DNA of 41,912 nt from CAYRYU01 sp964428355 (GTDB taxonomy: Bacteria; Muiribacteriota; Ozemobacteria; Ozemobacterales; Ozemobacteraceae). Of the stretch, positions 32,144 through 40,288 are shown piece by piece. The first letter of the stretch is position 1. Every line of letters starts with the position of its first letter. The stretch lies in the NCBI GenBank assembly GCA_964428355.1, contig CAYRYU010000060.1, positions 1 to 41,912 of the forward strand, read 5' to 3'. Below the pieces are notes generated by a model that was not told the origin of the DNA, did no database searches, and saw only the letters and a list, made by a program, of their open reading frames with translations. Made by a program: the position numbers and the translations under genes.

Positions 32144-33043
32144 ATGGCGGCGTTTTCAATCGTCTGTACCAGCTGTAAGGCTTATATCGAGGTTCCCGAC
32201 AAGTTCGCGCAACCTTTTATAAAATGCCCTTCCTGCTCCAAGATGTCCAAGGTCACCTACCCCAGCAGGACAGGACCGGCCTCGACCACGGGCCAACGAC
32301 CCGCTCCTCCAGCCGGCACGTCTTCGCAACCAGCTTCCCCCGCGGCTGCTCCGGCCCCTTCCCCTTCGGTTCCCGCTGCGCCTACCGCTTCCGCGGTATC
32401 GGGAGCTTCGGGAGCTCCGACAGGCCACGCTCCCGCCCCGGGATCCGGGGAAAAGGGTCTCCTCAACCAGCTTACCTACCTTGTCAGGGAGCGCGTCGGT
32501 TTCCTGAAAATGTGCGATGTGTACGACATTTTCGATCCCCAGACCCAGAAGCAGATCGGAATCGCGAAGGAGGAGCCTGCGAGCTGGCTCGTCTACCTTC
32601 GGTTCCTGGTGAACAAGAGACTGCTTCCTACCGTCGTCAACGTCTACGAATCCGAGGAAAATGCCCCCCTCTTCTCCATCAACAAGGGGGTCCAGATCTT
32701 CCGGTCACGGGTCGAGGTCAGGAATACGCAAGGCGACCTGATGGGATACTTCGTGAGCAAGATGTTTTCCCTTGGGGGCGGATTCTACGTCTATGACACC
32801 GCCGACAAGCAGGTGGCGGAAGTGAGCGGCGACTGGAAGGGCTGGAACTTCACCTTCAAGACGACCGACGGCAAGGAACTGGGCTCTGTCAGCAAGCAAT
32901 GGGCCGGGGTCGCGAAGGAGCTGTTCACCTCCGCCGACAACTACGTCATCGGCCTCAAACCCATCGGGGCGGGCCAGAAGACCCTCGGCGCGCTCCTTCT
33001 GGCCGCCGGTCTCGCGATCGACGTCATCTTCAAGGAACACTGA
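32144..33043 (+). CDS. Zinc-ribbon protein with scramblase/LURP-like domain
   Basis: 299 residues from ATG 32144, with GGAGGAA upstream. The N-terminal zinc ribbon has Cys8, Cys11, Cys28 and Cys31. A Pro/Ala/Ser-rich linker (about 45-105) follows. The C-terminal ~190 residues match the phospholipid-scramblase-related/LURP-one fold: KMCDVYDIFDPQTQKQIGIAKEE, then VQIFRSRVEVRNTQGDLMGYF. The segment VAEVSGDWKGWNFTFKTTDG and SVSKQWAGVAKELFTSADNY complete it. A hydrophobic tail (TLGALLLAAGLAIDVIF) may insert in a membrane, as in eukaryotic scramblases. Bacterial members have no firm function. It is set apart from the PHA operon by a terminator and its own promoter. Confidence 0.75.
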   Translation: MAAFSIVCTSCKAYIEVPDKFAQPFIKCPSCSKMSKVTYPSRTGPASTTGQRPAPPAGTSSQPASPAAAPAPSPSVPAAPTASAVSGASGAPTGHAPAPGSGEKGLLNQLTYLVRERVGFLKMCDVYDIFDPQTQKQIGIAKEEPASWLVYLRFLVNKRLLPTVVNVYESEENAPLFSINKGVQIFRSRVEVRNTQGDLMGYFVSKMFSLGGGFYVYDTADKQVAEVSGDWKGWNFTFKTTDGKELGSVSKQWAGVAKELFTSADNYVIGLKPIGAGQKTLGALLLAAGLAIDVIFKEH

Positions 33044-33086
33044 CACGAGCTCCACCCACCCCCGCCACCGCTTGCCGCCGGGGATC

Positions 33087-33198
33087 AACACAAAGACACA
33101 AAGACACGAAGAACACCAGGATCACGAAGGTTTCCTGGGAAACCAGGGCAGCCCTCCAGGAGGTTTGTGGCCTTAGTGACCTTTGTCCCTTTGTGGTG
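33087..33198. repeat. Imperfect inverted repeat of the CACAAAG type
   Basis: Left arm 33087-33107 (AACACAAAGACACAAAGACAC) pairs with right arm 33176-33198 (GTGACCTTTGTCCCTTTGTG and three more bases). A perfect small hairpin GGTTTCC/GGAAACC lies inside at 33129-33144. The element sits between converging genes, and its right arm covers the last codons of the minus-strand membrane protein gene. Confidence 0.65.
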
Positions 33199-34213
33199 AA
33201 TCCAGGGGAGGTGGGGACTCCGACCCGGACGGGGGCTGGGGTTCGGCTTTCCTATCGAGAAGCGAGAGGTCACCCGGCCGGTGACCCGCCAGAAAGACCA
33301 CGGTTCCAAGGATGACGGCCAGCCAGAGAGTGAGCGCCCTGATGAGAAGGGTCGCTGAAACCGCCTGGTCGCGTCCGATTCCCACGAACACGAAGAAGAC
33401 GCCGAGCGTTCCCTCCGTAACCATGAGTCCTCCGGGAAGGAAGGAAAGGGCCCCTACGATCGAGCTGAAAGCGTGCGAGAAGATCGAGACTCCAGCCAAT
33501 TCCGGAATCTCGACGTTGAGCGCTTGAAAGATCAACCACAACGCAACACCCTCCCCCGCCCACGAAACCGCACTGAGGGGAACCGAAACGAGCAGCGAAA
33601 GCGGGCTCAGAAGATTCTTGGTCGATTCCTCGAGCACCCGGAATGACCCCCGCAGTTTTCCGAGCCGCTGGACCTTCGCCAGGATCGCGGTATCGATCCA
33701 ACTCCAGAAAGAAGCCCGGGTCATGAGGAAGACACCGGAGAACAGGAGCAACCCAACCCCTGCCACGGTCTTCCCCCCGAAGGCGAACCGGCTGGAACCG
33801 ATTATCGAAAGGAGAAAGAGTCCGAGGAGGTCCGTGACTCGCTCCGCGAGCACCACTGGGGCGGTCCGGGAGACCGGAAGCCCGTATCGGGCTTTCAGAA
33901 GGACCGATTTCATCACCTCCCCGAGCTTTCCGGGGCTGAGAACCATCGTGAAGGCGGAAAGGAATATCCAGAGGCTCTGTCCGGTCGGGACCGACACCCC
34001 GATCAGCCTCAAAAAGAAGGTCCATTTGAGGAACCGAAGCAGGTAGTTGAACAGGACCGCCAGGATCGCGTAGCAGATCAGCTTTGGGGGCATACCTTTC
34101 AGCAGGGCGGTTACCTTTCCGAGGTCTCCGAAGAGGGTTGCAAGCGCGAGAAAAAGGAACCCCGCGAGGAGGATCCACAAACCCAGGCGCTTTATGACTC
34201 CGGAAAGCGACAT
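33173..34213 (-). CDS. Lysylphosphatidylglycerol synthase TM-region/UPF0104-type membrane protein
   Basis: 346 residues from ATG 34213; GTG 34219 is a possible start two codons earlier, and neither has a strong ribosome binding site. About eight hydrophobic segments are seen. Typical LPG_synthase_TM features are LLRFLKWTFFLRLIGVSVP, then SAFTMVLSPGKLGEVMKSVLL and ERVTDLLGLFLLSIIG. The C-terminal part has FLPGGLMVTEGTLGVFFVFVGIGRDQAVSATLLIRALTLWLAVILG. Family members act as lipid flippases or as the flippase half of MprF; the substrate here is unknown. The C-terminal tail is hydrophilic and ends within a repeat arm. It is the last gene of the minus-strand run. Confidence 0.85.
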   Translation of the reverse strand: MSLSGVIKRLGLWILLAGFLFLALATLFGDLGKVTALLKGMPPKLICYAILAVLFNYLLRFLKWTFFLRLIGVSVPTGQSLWIFLSAFTMVLSPGKLGEVMKSVLLKARYGLPVSRTAPVVLAERVTDLLGLFLLSIIGSSRFAFGGKTVAGVGLLLFSGVFLMTRASFWSWIDTAILAKVQRLGKLRGSFRVLEESTKNLLSPLSLLVSVPLSAVSWAGEGVALWLIFQALNVEIPELAGVSIFSHAFSSIVGALSFLPGGLMVTEGTLGVFFVFVGIGRDQAVSATLLIRALTLWLAVILGTVVFLAGHRPGDLSLLDRKAEPQPPSGSESPPPLDSPQRDKGH

Positions 34214-34309
34214 TGGCACATGATGACAAATCTTTCCCGGGAAAGCAATCCCATTGCCCTGGCCGAAGAAGAAAAGCCGGGGCGAACCGGGATCGGGGGA
34301 AAACCGGAG

Positions 34310-34963
34310 TCAAACCTGGAGCAGGTCCACGAGCCAGTGCAGAAAGACCGGAGGAAAGAGGCTCCGACAGAACTGGAACTGGCAGCCGAACACCAGCCCC
34401 GCTCCGAGACGCAGCGCGAGTTGGGCCCAGGACTCCGGAACCCCGTGCCAGATCGCGAAGAAGACAGATCCGGCGAGAAGTGCCGTTCCCTTTCCGGCGT
34501 CCGCTTCGATCCCCTGCTGGAGAAATCCCCGGAAGAGGGACTCCTCCGAGAATGCGACGATGAGAAAGTACAGTCCGAAGAACAATCTGAAGCGGGAGGC
34601 GATCCCCTCGCGGAAAAGCTGCATTCTGAGCGGCGCAAAAAACCCGAACAGCCAGACTGCACCGAACCCGGCGGCGAGTGCCGCCACGATGCGCGCGCCG
34701 GAAACCCTCTTTCCGTCGAAGCGGGGGGATGTGACGAGAAGGGGAAGAACCACCATTCCCAGGAGCATCCCCACGACGTCGACGAGGGGGAACAGACTCC
34801 ACGAAAAGCTCACCCAGACTGCATCACCCGCGAGCGCCCTCGAACCGGCGAAACCCGCCTTGGATCCGAGCCAGGCAACTCCCCATGTCAGGCCCATCCC
34901 GAGGAGGGTGAATCCCACCACCCGGCCGGGCGGAAGTGTCTTCCCCGCCGCCAAGCCCTTCAT
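34310..34963 (-). CDS. CPBP family intramembrane metalloprotease
   Basis: 217 residues, with several hydrophobic segments. The family motifs are in order: EESLFRG (Glu140, Glu141, Arg145), FFAIWHG (His173), and HWLVD (His209). These match the Abi/CAAX protease (glutamic-type intramembrane protease) active site. Substrates are unknown; relatives process prenylated proteins or bacteriocin-related peptides. The start ATG overlaps the stop of the upstream DUF3160 gene by one base (TGATG), so the two are translationally coupled. The membrane protein gene downstream starts after about 96 bases. Confidence 0.88.
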   Translation of the reverse strand: MKGLAAGKTLPPGRVVGFTLLGMGLTWGVAWLGSKAGFAGSRALAGDAVWVSFSWSLFPLVDVVGMLLGMVVLPLLVTSPRFDGKRVSGARIVAALAAGFGAVWLFGFFAPLRMQLFREGIASRFRLFFGLYFLIVAFSEESLFRGFLQQGIEADAGKGTALLAGSVFFAIWHGVPESWAQLALRLGAGLVFGCQFQFCRSLFPPVFLHWLVDLLQV

Positions 34964-37251
34964 CAGGGCTCCGCAAGATACTCCGAAACCCAGACCGGCC
35001 AGGCGGGCTTTCGGCCTTCGTCAAGCATCTTCAGCCACTCCTCATCGGAGAGCCGGCCGGATCTGGGGTGCCGGAACTCGAAATGGGAATAGGCCACCCC
35101 GATGCAGACTGTGGGGACACCGTTCACGGGGCATTCCATGTACAGGGTCAAGGGATATCCCAACCCTTCTTCGAGCACCTCGTCCGAGTTCGGATCGGTA
35201 TGGACGTCGGCAACCAACGGCATGTCGTTGTCGGTTTCGGACATGAAATCGGCGGTAATATCCGAATGATGGGGAATTCCGTAGACGGGAACCTCGAACG
35301 ACCCGCCGATCCGTTCGATGAACTCGAAGTCGTCCTTCTCGAGCGGTTTTCCGGCAAGCTCCCCGAGGGAAACGGCCTCGAGCCTCTCCAGGGTTTTCCG
35401 GAAGGAATCGATTCCCTCGAGCAAACCCTTGTCGGGCGGATAACCAAGTTCGGGAATCCTTTTCGCGAGCAGTTTGAAGGCTTCCGCCAGCGCTGAATAG
35501 ACCCGGGGAACCGGCTCGACGTATCCCTGGGGAGGGGGCGGGGGAGGCGCTTCGGGTCCGCCCTTCCGCATTCCGGCGAAGGCCGATTGCGAGACGGAGT
35601 AGCTCTGTTTGGTATACAGGATCGAATCGTGGCGGAGCTCCGTCCAGGAGCCGAGCGCGGCGGAAATCGTCTTCCCCGCCCACTGGGGGGTATTCATGGC
35701 CCGCGGCAGCGTTCCTGCGGGGTTCTCGCCAAGCTCGCGGATTGCCAGCAGGCGAATCCCGTAAAGGTTCTCCCGCCACAGGGGGGAACTCCCTTCGGGA
35801 ACAGTCTTTCGGATGGATAGCATTTTCGCGTCGTATCCTTCGAAAAGATTGTCGCCCCCGGCGGCGAGCCGGTCTCCCGCGCCCGGGATCGAAAGGGCGG
35901 AAAGGAGGTCCAGGCCACGGGGAAAGCCGCGCACCTTGATCCCGCCGGCAATGACGAGGGTGAAGGGTTCGGATGCCTGACCCGTGAACTTCCCCACGGA
36001 ATCGAAGGTAAGCTTCTGGAGAATCTCGGAATCGATTGCGAACCGGGTTCCGAAAAGTCTCATTCCGGCATGGGATCGCCGCCAGCCTTCGTCCCCCCCG
36101 GAACCCACCGCAGCGAAACCTGAAAGAATGCGGGGTTGGGGAAGGGATGCCGCCCGCGATGCGAACTCGTCGACTCCCTTCGTTCCGGAAGCGGGGAAAC
36201 CGGATCCGAAGACCTGGCCCGCCAGGGTCGAATAGTCGGCTGGAGTGTGGTCGTCCGGAGGCCCCGCGAAAAGTCCGGTCGTGACTGCGATCCGCTTCCA
36301 GACAGTCTGGACAGGCCCCGCCCTGCATGTCGCCTCGCCGATGGCCCGGCAAAGCAGGATTGCCTGCAACACCTGTTCGACGGAGTTCCCGTTGTCGGGG
36401 CCGGGGAGGCGGAAGGTCATTCGTCCGAACCACGTCATGGCGCGGAAGTAGCGCTGGAAGGCTTCGGTCCTGGAGTAATGGCCGCGCGGCTTGTACTGTG
36501 AGTAATCCTCGCGATAGCCGAACAGGGGTGACTGGGTGAACTCGCGGGCTTCGGTGATCAGGCCGAGTTCCTTTTCGACGATCCCCTTCCAAGGGTCGGG
36601 AAGGTCGGAGGTTCCACCTCCGCTGAGCAGGCGCTTTCCGACGGTAAGGAATGCCGCGTTCCTGATGGCGGCGGCCCGCCAGGGTTCGCCGCAAGCCTCG
36701 GAAAACTCCATCGTTTTTGCCAGGAGGCCGTTCGAGAGGTCTTCCAGGTCCTTGGCGAGGAACGCCATTTCCAGGAAGCGCTGATACCAGCTCAACCACA
36801 GGTGTGAAGCGTGAAGGACCGCATCGCTCGTCACCAGGGCGGGCAGGAAGGAGGCGCTGTATCCGCGGTAGATGCTTCCCACCTTTTTCCGGTAGCCTTG
36901 GGGAACCGCCGCGAACCCGATATTTTTCAGGAGTGGGAGGGCCGAAGCCGGTGGAATGACCTTGACCCGGTCGGTGGCTGAGGTTGTCGGGGCAGGGGTT
37001 TTCGGGCGGGGAATTCCCGGCGGCCGCTTCCGGTTGGTCCGGGGCGCGATCTCATGCTGCACGGTTGGCGGGTTGGCCGGTCCTTGCGTTTGTGGGGATT
37101 CCGGCTGAACGCGTTGCTCGAGGGGTTGCTGAACCGCTTGCTGGATCTGCGATCCCTGAGCGGGGACCGGCTCGGGCGCGGACACCGCCGTCCGGTTCCC
37201 CCCAAAAAGTATTGCAGCGCAAAACAACCAAGCCAGGGGATGGGCTCTCAT
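34963..37251 (-). CDS. Exported DUF3160 domain protein
   Basis: 762 residues from ATG 37251, chosen because GAGAGGG lies about six bases upstream and a signal peptide starts at once (MRAHPLAWLFCAAILFGG). A Gln/Pro-rich linker covers about 30-95. The rest matches DUF3160: SFLPALVTSDAVLHASHLWL near residue 135, then YSQYKPRGHYSRTEAFQRYF and RAMTWFGRMTF, the most conserved stretch. The C-terminal part has TADFMSETDNDMPLVADVHT and CIGVAYSHFEF. The domain has no established biochemical role. The gene lies 35 bases behind the DUF1460 gene and is coupled to the CPBP protease gene downstream. Confidence 0.85.
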   Translation of the reverse strand: MRAHPLAWLFCAAILFGGNRTAVSAPEPVPAQGSQIQQAVQQPLEQRVQPESPQTQGPANPPTVQHEIAPRTNRKRPPGIPRPKTPAPTTSATDRVKVIPPASALPLLKNIGFAAVPQGYRKKVGSIYRGYSASFLPALVTSDAVLHASHLWLSWYQRFLEMAFLAKDLEDLSNGLLAKTMEFSEACGEPWRAAAIRNAAFLTVGKRLLSGGGTSDLPDPWKGIVEKELGLITEAREFTQSPLFGYREDYSQYKPRGHYSRTEAFQRYFRAMTWFGRMTFRLPGPDNGNSVEQVLQAILLCRAIGEATCRAGPVQTVWKRIAVTTGLFAGPPDDHTPADYSTLAGQVFGSGFPASGTKGVDEFASRAASLPQPRILSGFAAVGSGGDEGWRRSHAGMRLFGTRFAIDSEILQKLTFDSVGKFTGQASEPFTLVIAGGIKVRGFPRGLDLLSALSIPGAGDRLAAGGDNLFEGYDAKMLSIRKTVPEGSSPLWRENLYGIRLLAIRELGENPAGTLPRAMNTPQWAGKTISAALGSWTELRHDSILYTKQSYSVSQSAFAGMRKGGPEAPPPPPPQGYVEPVPRVYSALAEAFKLLAKRIPELGYPPDKGLLEGIDSFRKTLERLEAVSLGELAGKPLEKDDFEFIERIGGSFEVPVYGIPHHSDITADFMSETDNDMPLVADVHTDPNSDEVLEEGLGYPLTLYMECPVNGVPTVCIGVAYSHFEFRHPRSGRLSDEEWLKMLDEGRKPAWPVWVSEYLAEP

Positions 37252-37286
37252 CGGATGACCCTCTCTTCTCATCGGGGTTTCCCGGG

Positions 37287-38213
37287 TCATTTTTCCCGGG
37301 CGAGGAAACGGTACGAAGCGGGTTTCGGGGCCGCCAGAACGGGCCTGAGGACCATGATCCCAAGAATGTGGCTCTTCTCCCGGAGGTAATCGTCGAGGCT
37401 CTGGTCCATCACCTTGTTCTTCGCGGACGAGGCGTGGCGAAGGATCCGCTTTCCGTGGTTTTCGATGAAGAAACCCATGTGAAGCACGTCGAGCCCTTCC
37501 TTTCCGCAGACCATCGCCACAACATCGCCCGATTCGAGGGGAACGCGGCCCTCCAGGACGGCTTTGGTCGGGAAGTAATGGTAGGTCTGCGGAGCGCGGG
37601 CGATCATGAACCGGTCTTCAACGTAGAAGGTTCGGTTCTTCCCCACCTGGTTGAGAACGACTTTCCGGCTGACGGCTGCAGGGTGGCCCCGGGCGACGTT
37701 GACGAGGTATCCCTTCCGCTCGTTCACGTCCCCCCATTGCGAGGTGAAGTGGTTCCGGAGGTGGTTTACGAGCGGGTTGCCGTTCGCATCGAACATGATA
37801 TCGACGAGCCGGGGCAGGAAGGAGCACCCATAGTCGGGGCGTTCGCTCGAAGCGAGCGCAAGGACGTGTTCGACGTAGGTCATGCAGTCGAGGAAGGTCA
37901 GGCTCGTGCGAAGGGTTTCCACGGGAAGGGGTTGGGTGTTTTCGGCTTCCTTCTTTTCAGGGGGTTGGGTCTTCTGCTTCTTGATCCGTTCTTTGGTTTC
38001 GGGGTGGTATTTCCTTCCGAGCAGGCAGGCGGAAATGAACGGGACCCGCCGGGCGGGGGGAAATCTGGAGGCGGCTTCGATCAGCCGCTCGGTTTCGACA
38101 CGGTCCCGGAAATTGTCCAGGAAGATGGGGGGAAACTCGGCGCGTGCGACACCTGCCGCGAACAGAAGTGCCAGAAGCGCGAGCCGGGGGCGGGGAGTGT
38201 GACGAGATATCAT
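37287..38213 (-). CDS. Exported DUF1460 (NlpC/P60-like) cell-wall peptidase or amidase
   Basis: 308 residues from ATG 38213, favoured by AAGGAG ten bases upstream and a signal peptide (LALLALLFAAGVARA); a longer frame starts at 38261. The DUF1460 motifs are TFLDCMTYVEHVLAL with catalytic Cys110, NHLRNHFTSQWGDVNERKGYL, GDVVAMVCGKEGLDVLHMGFF with the likely catalytic His, and LRHASS. Known members are periplasmic enzymes that cut peptidoglycan peptides. A Lys/Glu/Pro-rich insertion lies at about 70-97. The next gene, DUF3160, follows after 35 bases. Confidence 0.85.
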   Translation of the reverse strand: MISRHTPRPRLALLALLFAAGVARAEFPPIFLDNFRDRVETERLIEAASRFPPARRVPFISACLLGRKYHPETKERIKKQKTQPPEKKEAENTQPLPVETLRTSLTFLDCMTYVEHVLALASSERPDYGCSFLPRLVDIMFDANGNPLVNHLRNHFTSQWGDVNERKGYLVNVARGHPAAVSRKVVLNQVGKNRTFYVEDRFMIARAPQTYHYFPTKAVLEGRVPLESGDVVAMVCGKEGLDVLHMGFFIENHGKRILRHASSAKNKVMDQSLDDYLREKSHILGIMVLRPVLAAPKPASYRFLAREK

Positions 38214-38313
38214 CTTTCCGGTCTCCTTGGGAGGCATCGAGCGGGAGTGTTGGTTCGCCATTCCCGTCGACGTTCCATTGGTATCGTGTTTTCGCGGATA
38301 GCGGACAACGGGT

Positions 38314-39135
38314 TCACTTGATCCGGAAGGTGAAATCGAATCGCCAGACGGGGACCTTCTCGAAAGTGTTGCGGTTCACCATTCCCATGAAAACGTCGTT
38401 GAAGACCCCGGTCTTGGCGAGGGTATCTCCAAGTGCGGTGACCAGTTTCAGGTCCTTGACCGCGTAACCGCTCATTTGAACGCGGTGGTCGGAATCGATA
38501 CGCAGGTTTGTGATCCACTGGCCCAGGGTTCCTTCGACGATCCCTCCGCCGAGGTCGGGTCCCTTCTCCTCCTTGTTACCGGCTTTTCCCGGGGGCTTGC
38601 TGATGTGTTTCATGACCTGGGGGGTGAAGGTGGTGGTCTTCGCTAGCGAAACCAGTCCTTCGATCAGGTTGGAATTGGCTCTAATGCGGCTTTCCGCGGG
38701 AAAACTTTTTCCCGTGATCACCCGGATCATGAGCGTGAGGTTCAGCAGGGGAAAGCCATCGCGGGTGGATTCGGACGATGTGCTTACCGTGAGGGCGCTA
38801 AGGATGATCGACAGATCCTTGTCACTGAACTTGTCGAGCGAGGTGAGGACCGGAACCAGGTTTGCCTCGGTGGTCAGGATTCCGAACTCCATCGGAACCT
38901 CGAGCCAACTTTCGGCTCTGACGAAGGGAGAAACCCTGATATCCTGGAGTCGGGCGAAGTCCCCGGTCAGATTGTCGGCCAGGTATTCGATTGGAAGGCG
39001 GATTTTCTGGAAATCCTCGATTTCGAACTTCGGCCCGGGATCCTGGAAATCCCCCGAGAAACCTGGCCCGGGTAGGAGTGCCCCTATCAGGATCATCACG
39101 CGAATCAGCATTCCGCATCGGCAGGAAGTGGGCAT
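38314..39135 (-). CDS. Exported protein with PilN-like C-terminal region
   Basis: 273 residues from ATG 39135, with AAGGAGG five to six bases upstream. A short signal-like segment (MLIRVMILIGALLPGPGFSG) is present. The C-terminal ~60 residues (RVQMSGYAVKDLKLVTALGD onward, ending VWRFDFTFRI) resemble the ferredoxin-like end of PilN/GspL family pilus assembly proteins, which often reads GxAxSxxxVxxFVxxL. The N-terminal part (PFVRAESWLEVPMEFGILTT) is not recognised. No other pilus genes are in the window. The similarity is by eye and could mislead. It lies upstream of the DUF1460 gene on the same strand. Confidence 0.6.
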   Translation of the reverse strand: MPTSCRCGMLIRVMILIGALLPGPGFSGDFQDPGPKFEIEDFQKIRLPIEYLADNLTGDFARLQDIRVSPFVRAESWLEVPMEFGILTTEANLVPVLTSLDKFSDKDLSIILSALTVSTSSESTRDGFPLLNLTLMIRVITGKSFPAESRIRANSNLIEGLVSLAKTTTFTPQVMKHISKPPGKAGNKEEKGPDLGGGIVEGTLGQWITNLRIDSDHRVQMSGYAVKDLKLVTALGDTLAKTGVFNDVFMGMVNRNTFEKVPVWRFDFTFRIK

Positions 39136-39210
39136 GTTTTCCTCCTTCGGGGGGGGTGGTAAAAGGAAAACCTCTGGGGGTCCGGATTCCGGATTCACTT
39201 GGAAATGCCC

Positions 39211-39231
39211 GGGGCCCTCACTTTCGGCCCC
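39211..39231 (-). terminator. Possible weak terminator or attenuator after fcl
   Basis: GGGGCC at 39211-39216 and GGCCCC at 39226-39231 form a GC-rich hairpin 17 bases beyond the fcl stop on the minus strand. The T tract is poor, so read-through into the next gene is likely. Confidence 0.3.
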
Positions 39232-39247
39232 GGAGAAGGCGGGAGGG

Positions 39248-40195
39248 TCAGGGAAAGCGCTTCAGGAAGTCCTGGTATGCGATCCGGATTCCCTCTCTGA
39301 TGGAAATCCGTGGTTTCCAGCCGAGTGATGCGAGTTTTGAGACATCCAGCAGTTTCCGGGGGGTTCCGTCGGGTTTGGTGGTGTCGAAGAGGAGTTTCCC
39401 CTTGAACCCGATTTCCGACTGGATGGTTTCGGCGAGTTCCTTGATCGTCTGGTCGGTTCCGCACCCGATGTTGATGAGGACGGACGGGTCGGCAAACAGT
39501 TTCGCGCGCGGAAGTTTCATCAGGTGGATGCAGGCTTCCGCCATGTCGTCGCTGCAAAGGAATTCGCGGAAGGGTTTTCCGGTTCCCCATAGGGTGACCG
39601 AGGGGAGGCCGTTCTTTTTCGCTTCGTGAAAGCGGCGAATGAGGGCGGGGAAGACATGGGAATTTTCCGGGTGGTACGAATCGTTGATCCCGTACATGTT
39701 TGTGGGCATGACGGAGAGGAACTCGGTTCCGTGCTGCCGGTTGTAGCTGTCGCACATGCGGATCCCGGCGATTTTTGCGACCGCGTAGGGTTCGTTGGTC
39801 TTCTCGAGTGGGCCGGTGAGGAGGTATTCTTCCCGGATGGGCTGGGGGCAGTCCCGAGGATAGACGCACGAGGATCCGAGGAACAGGAGCCTTTTCACGC
39901 CGTGTTTCCATGCGTTATGGATCACGTTCGTCTGGATTGCAAGGTTGTCGAAGATGAAATCGGCGGGATAGGTGCTGTTGGCGTGTATTCCGCCTACCTT
40001 GGCGGCGGCCAGGAAAACGTATTCGGGTTTTTCGGCAGCGAAAAACTCGGCAACGGGGCCGCTTTCGCGCAGGTCCATTTCCTTTGACGTACGGAAAACG
40101 ATATTCTTGTACCCGGCTGCCTGGAGGGCACGGAACAGGGCGCTTCCCGCGAGTCCGCGGTGGCCCGCGACATAGATTTTCTGGTGGGTTTCCAT
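39248..40195 (-). CDS. fcl: GDP-L-fucose synthase
   Basis: Converts GDP-4-keto-6-deoxymannose to GDP-L-fucose with NADPH, for surface polysaccharides. 315 residues from ATG 40195, with GGAGCGGA upstream. Motifs are the Rossmann start KIYVAGHRGLAGSALFRALQ, FLAAAKVGGIHANSTYPADF, FLGSSCVYPRDCPQPIREEY, the YxxxK active site in EPYAVAKIAG, and MPTNMYGINDSYHPENSHV. It stands without the expected partner gmd (GDP-mannose dehydratase), which must lie elsewhere. It has its own promoter and is first of the minus-strand run, but may be a separate unit. Confidence 0.95.
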   Translation of the reverse strand: METHQKIYVAGHRGLAGSALFRALQAAGYKNIVFRTSKEMDLRESGPVAEFFAAEKPEYVFLAAAKVGGIHANSTYPADFIFDNLAIQTNVIHNAWKHGVKRLLFLGSSCVYPRDCPQPIREEYLLTGPLEKTNEPYAVAKIAGIRMCDSYNRQHGTEFLSVMPTNMYGINDSYHPENSHVFPALIRRFHEAKKNGLPSVTLWGTGKPFREFLCSDDMAEACIHLMKLPRAKLFADPSVLINIGCGTDQTIKELAETIQSEIGFKGKLLFDTTKPDGTPRKLLDVSKLASLGWKPRISIREGIRIAYQDFLKRFP

Positions 40196-40231
40196 GAGTA
40201 TTCCGCTCCCTTTCCTCAATCTTCGTCAGCC

Positions 40232-40260
40232 ATGATACCCGCAAGGGATCGGAATTTCAA
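40232..40260 (-). promoter_or_regulatory. Predicted promoter of fcl
   Basis: On the minus strand TTGAAA (40260-40255) and TATCAT (40237-40232) have a 17-base spacer. The predicted start point near 40225 leaves about 30 bases of leader. TATCAT is the same -10 hexamer as at 7313, 18442 and 22912. Confidence 0.65.
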
Positions 40261-40288
40261 CTCCGCCTGCCCTGCTCTTCAGAAACCT

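Noticed and set aside
33270..34802. Minus-strand 510-codon frame overlapping the flippase and protease genes
   Set aside because: Different frame from two membrane-protein genes with full motifs; its translation is Arg/Pro-rich and has no membrane segments.
35042..36799. Minus-strand 585-codon frame inside the DUF3160 gene
   Set aside because: Alternate frame of a recognised domain; composition is typical of frame-shifted GC-rich code.
36984..38321. Plus-strand 445-codon frame opposite DUF1460/DUF3160
   Set aside because: Shadow of two exported proteins with signal peptides and family motifs.
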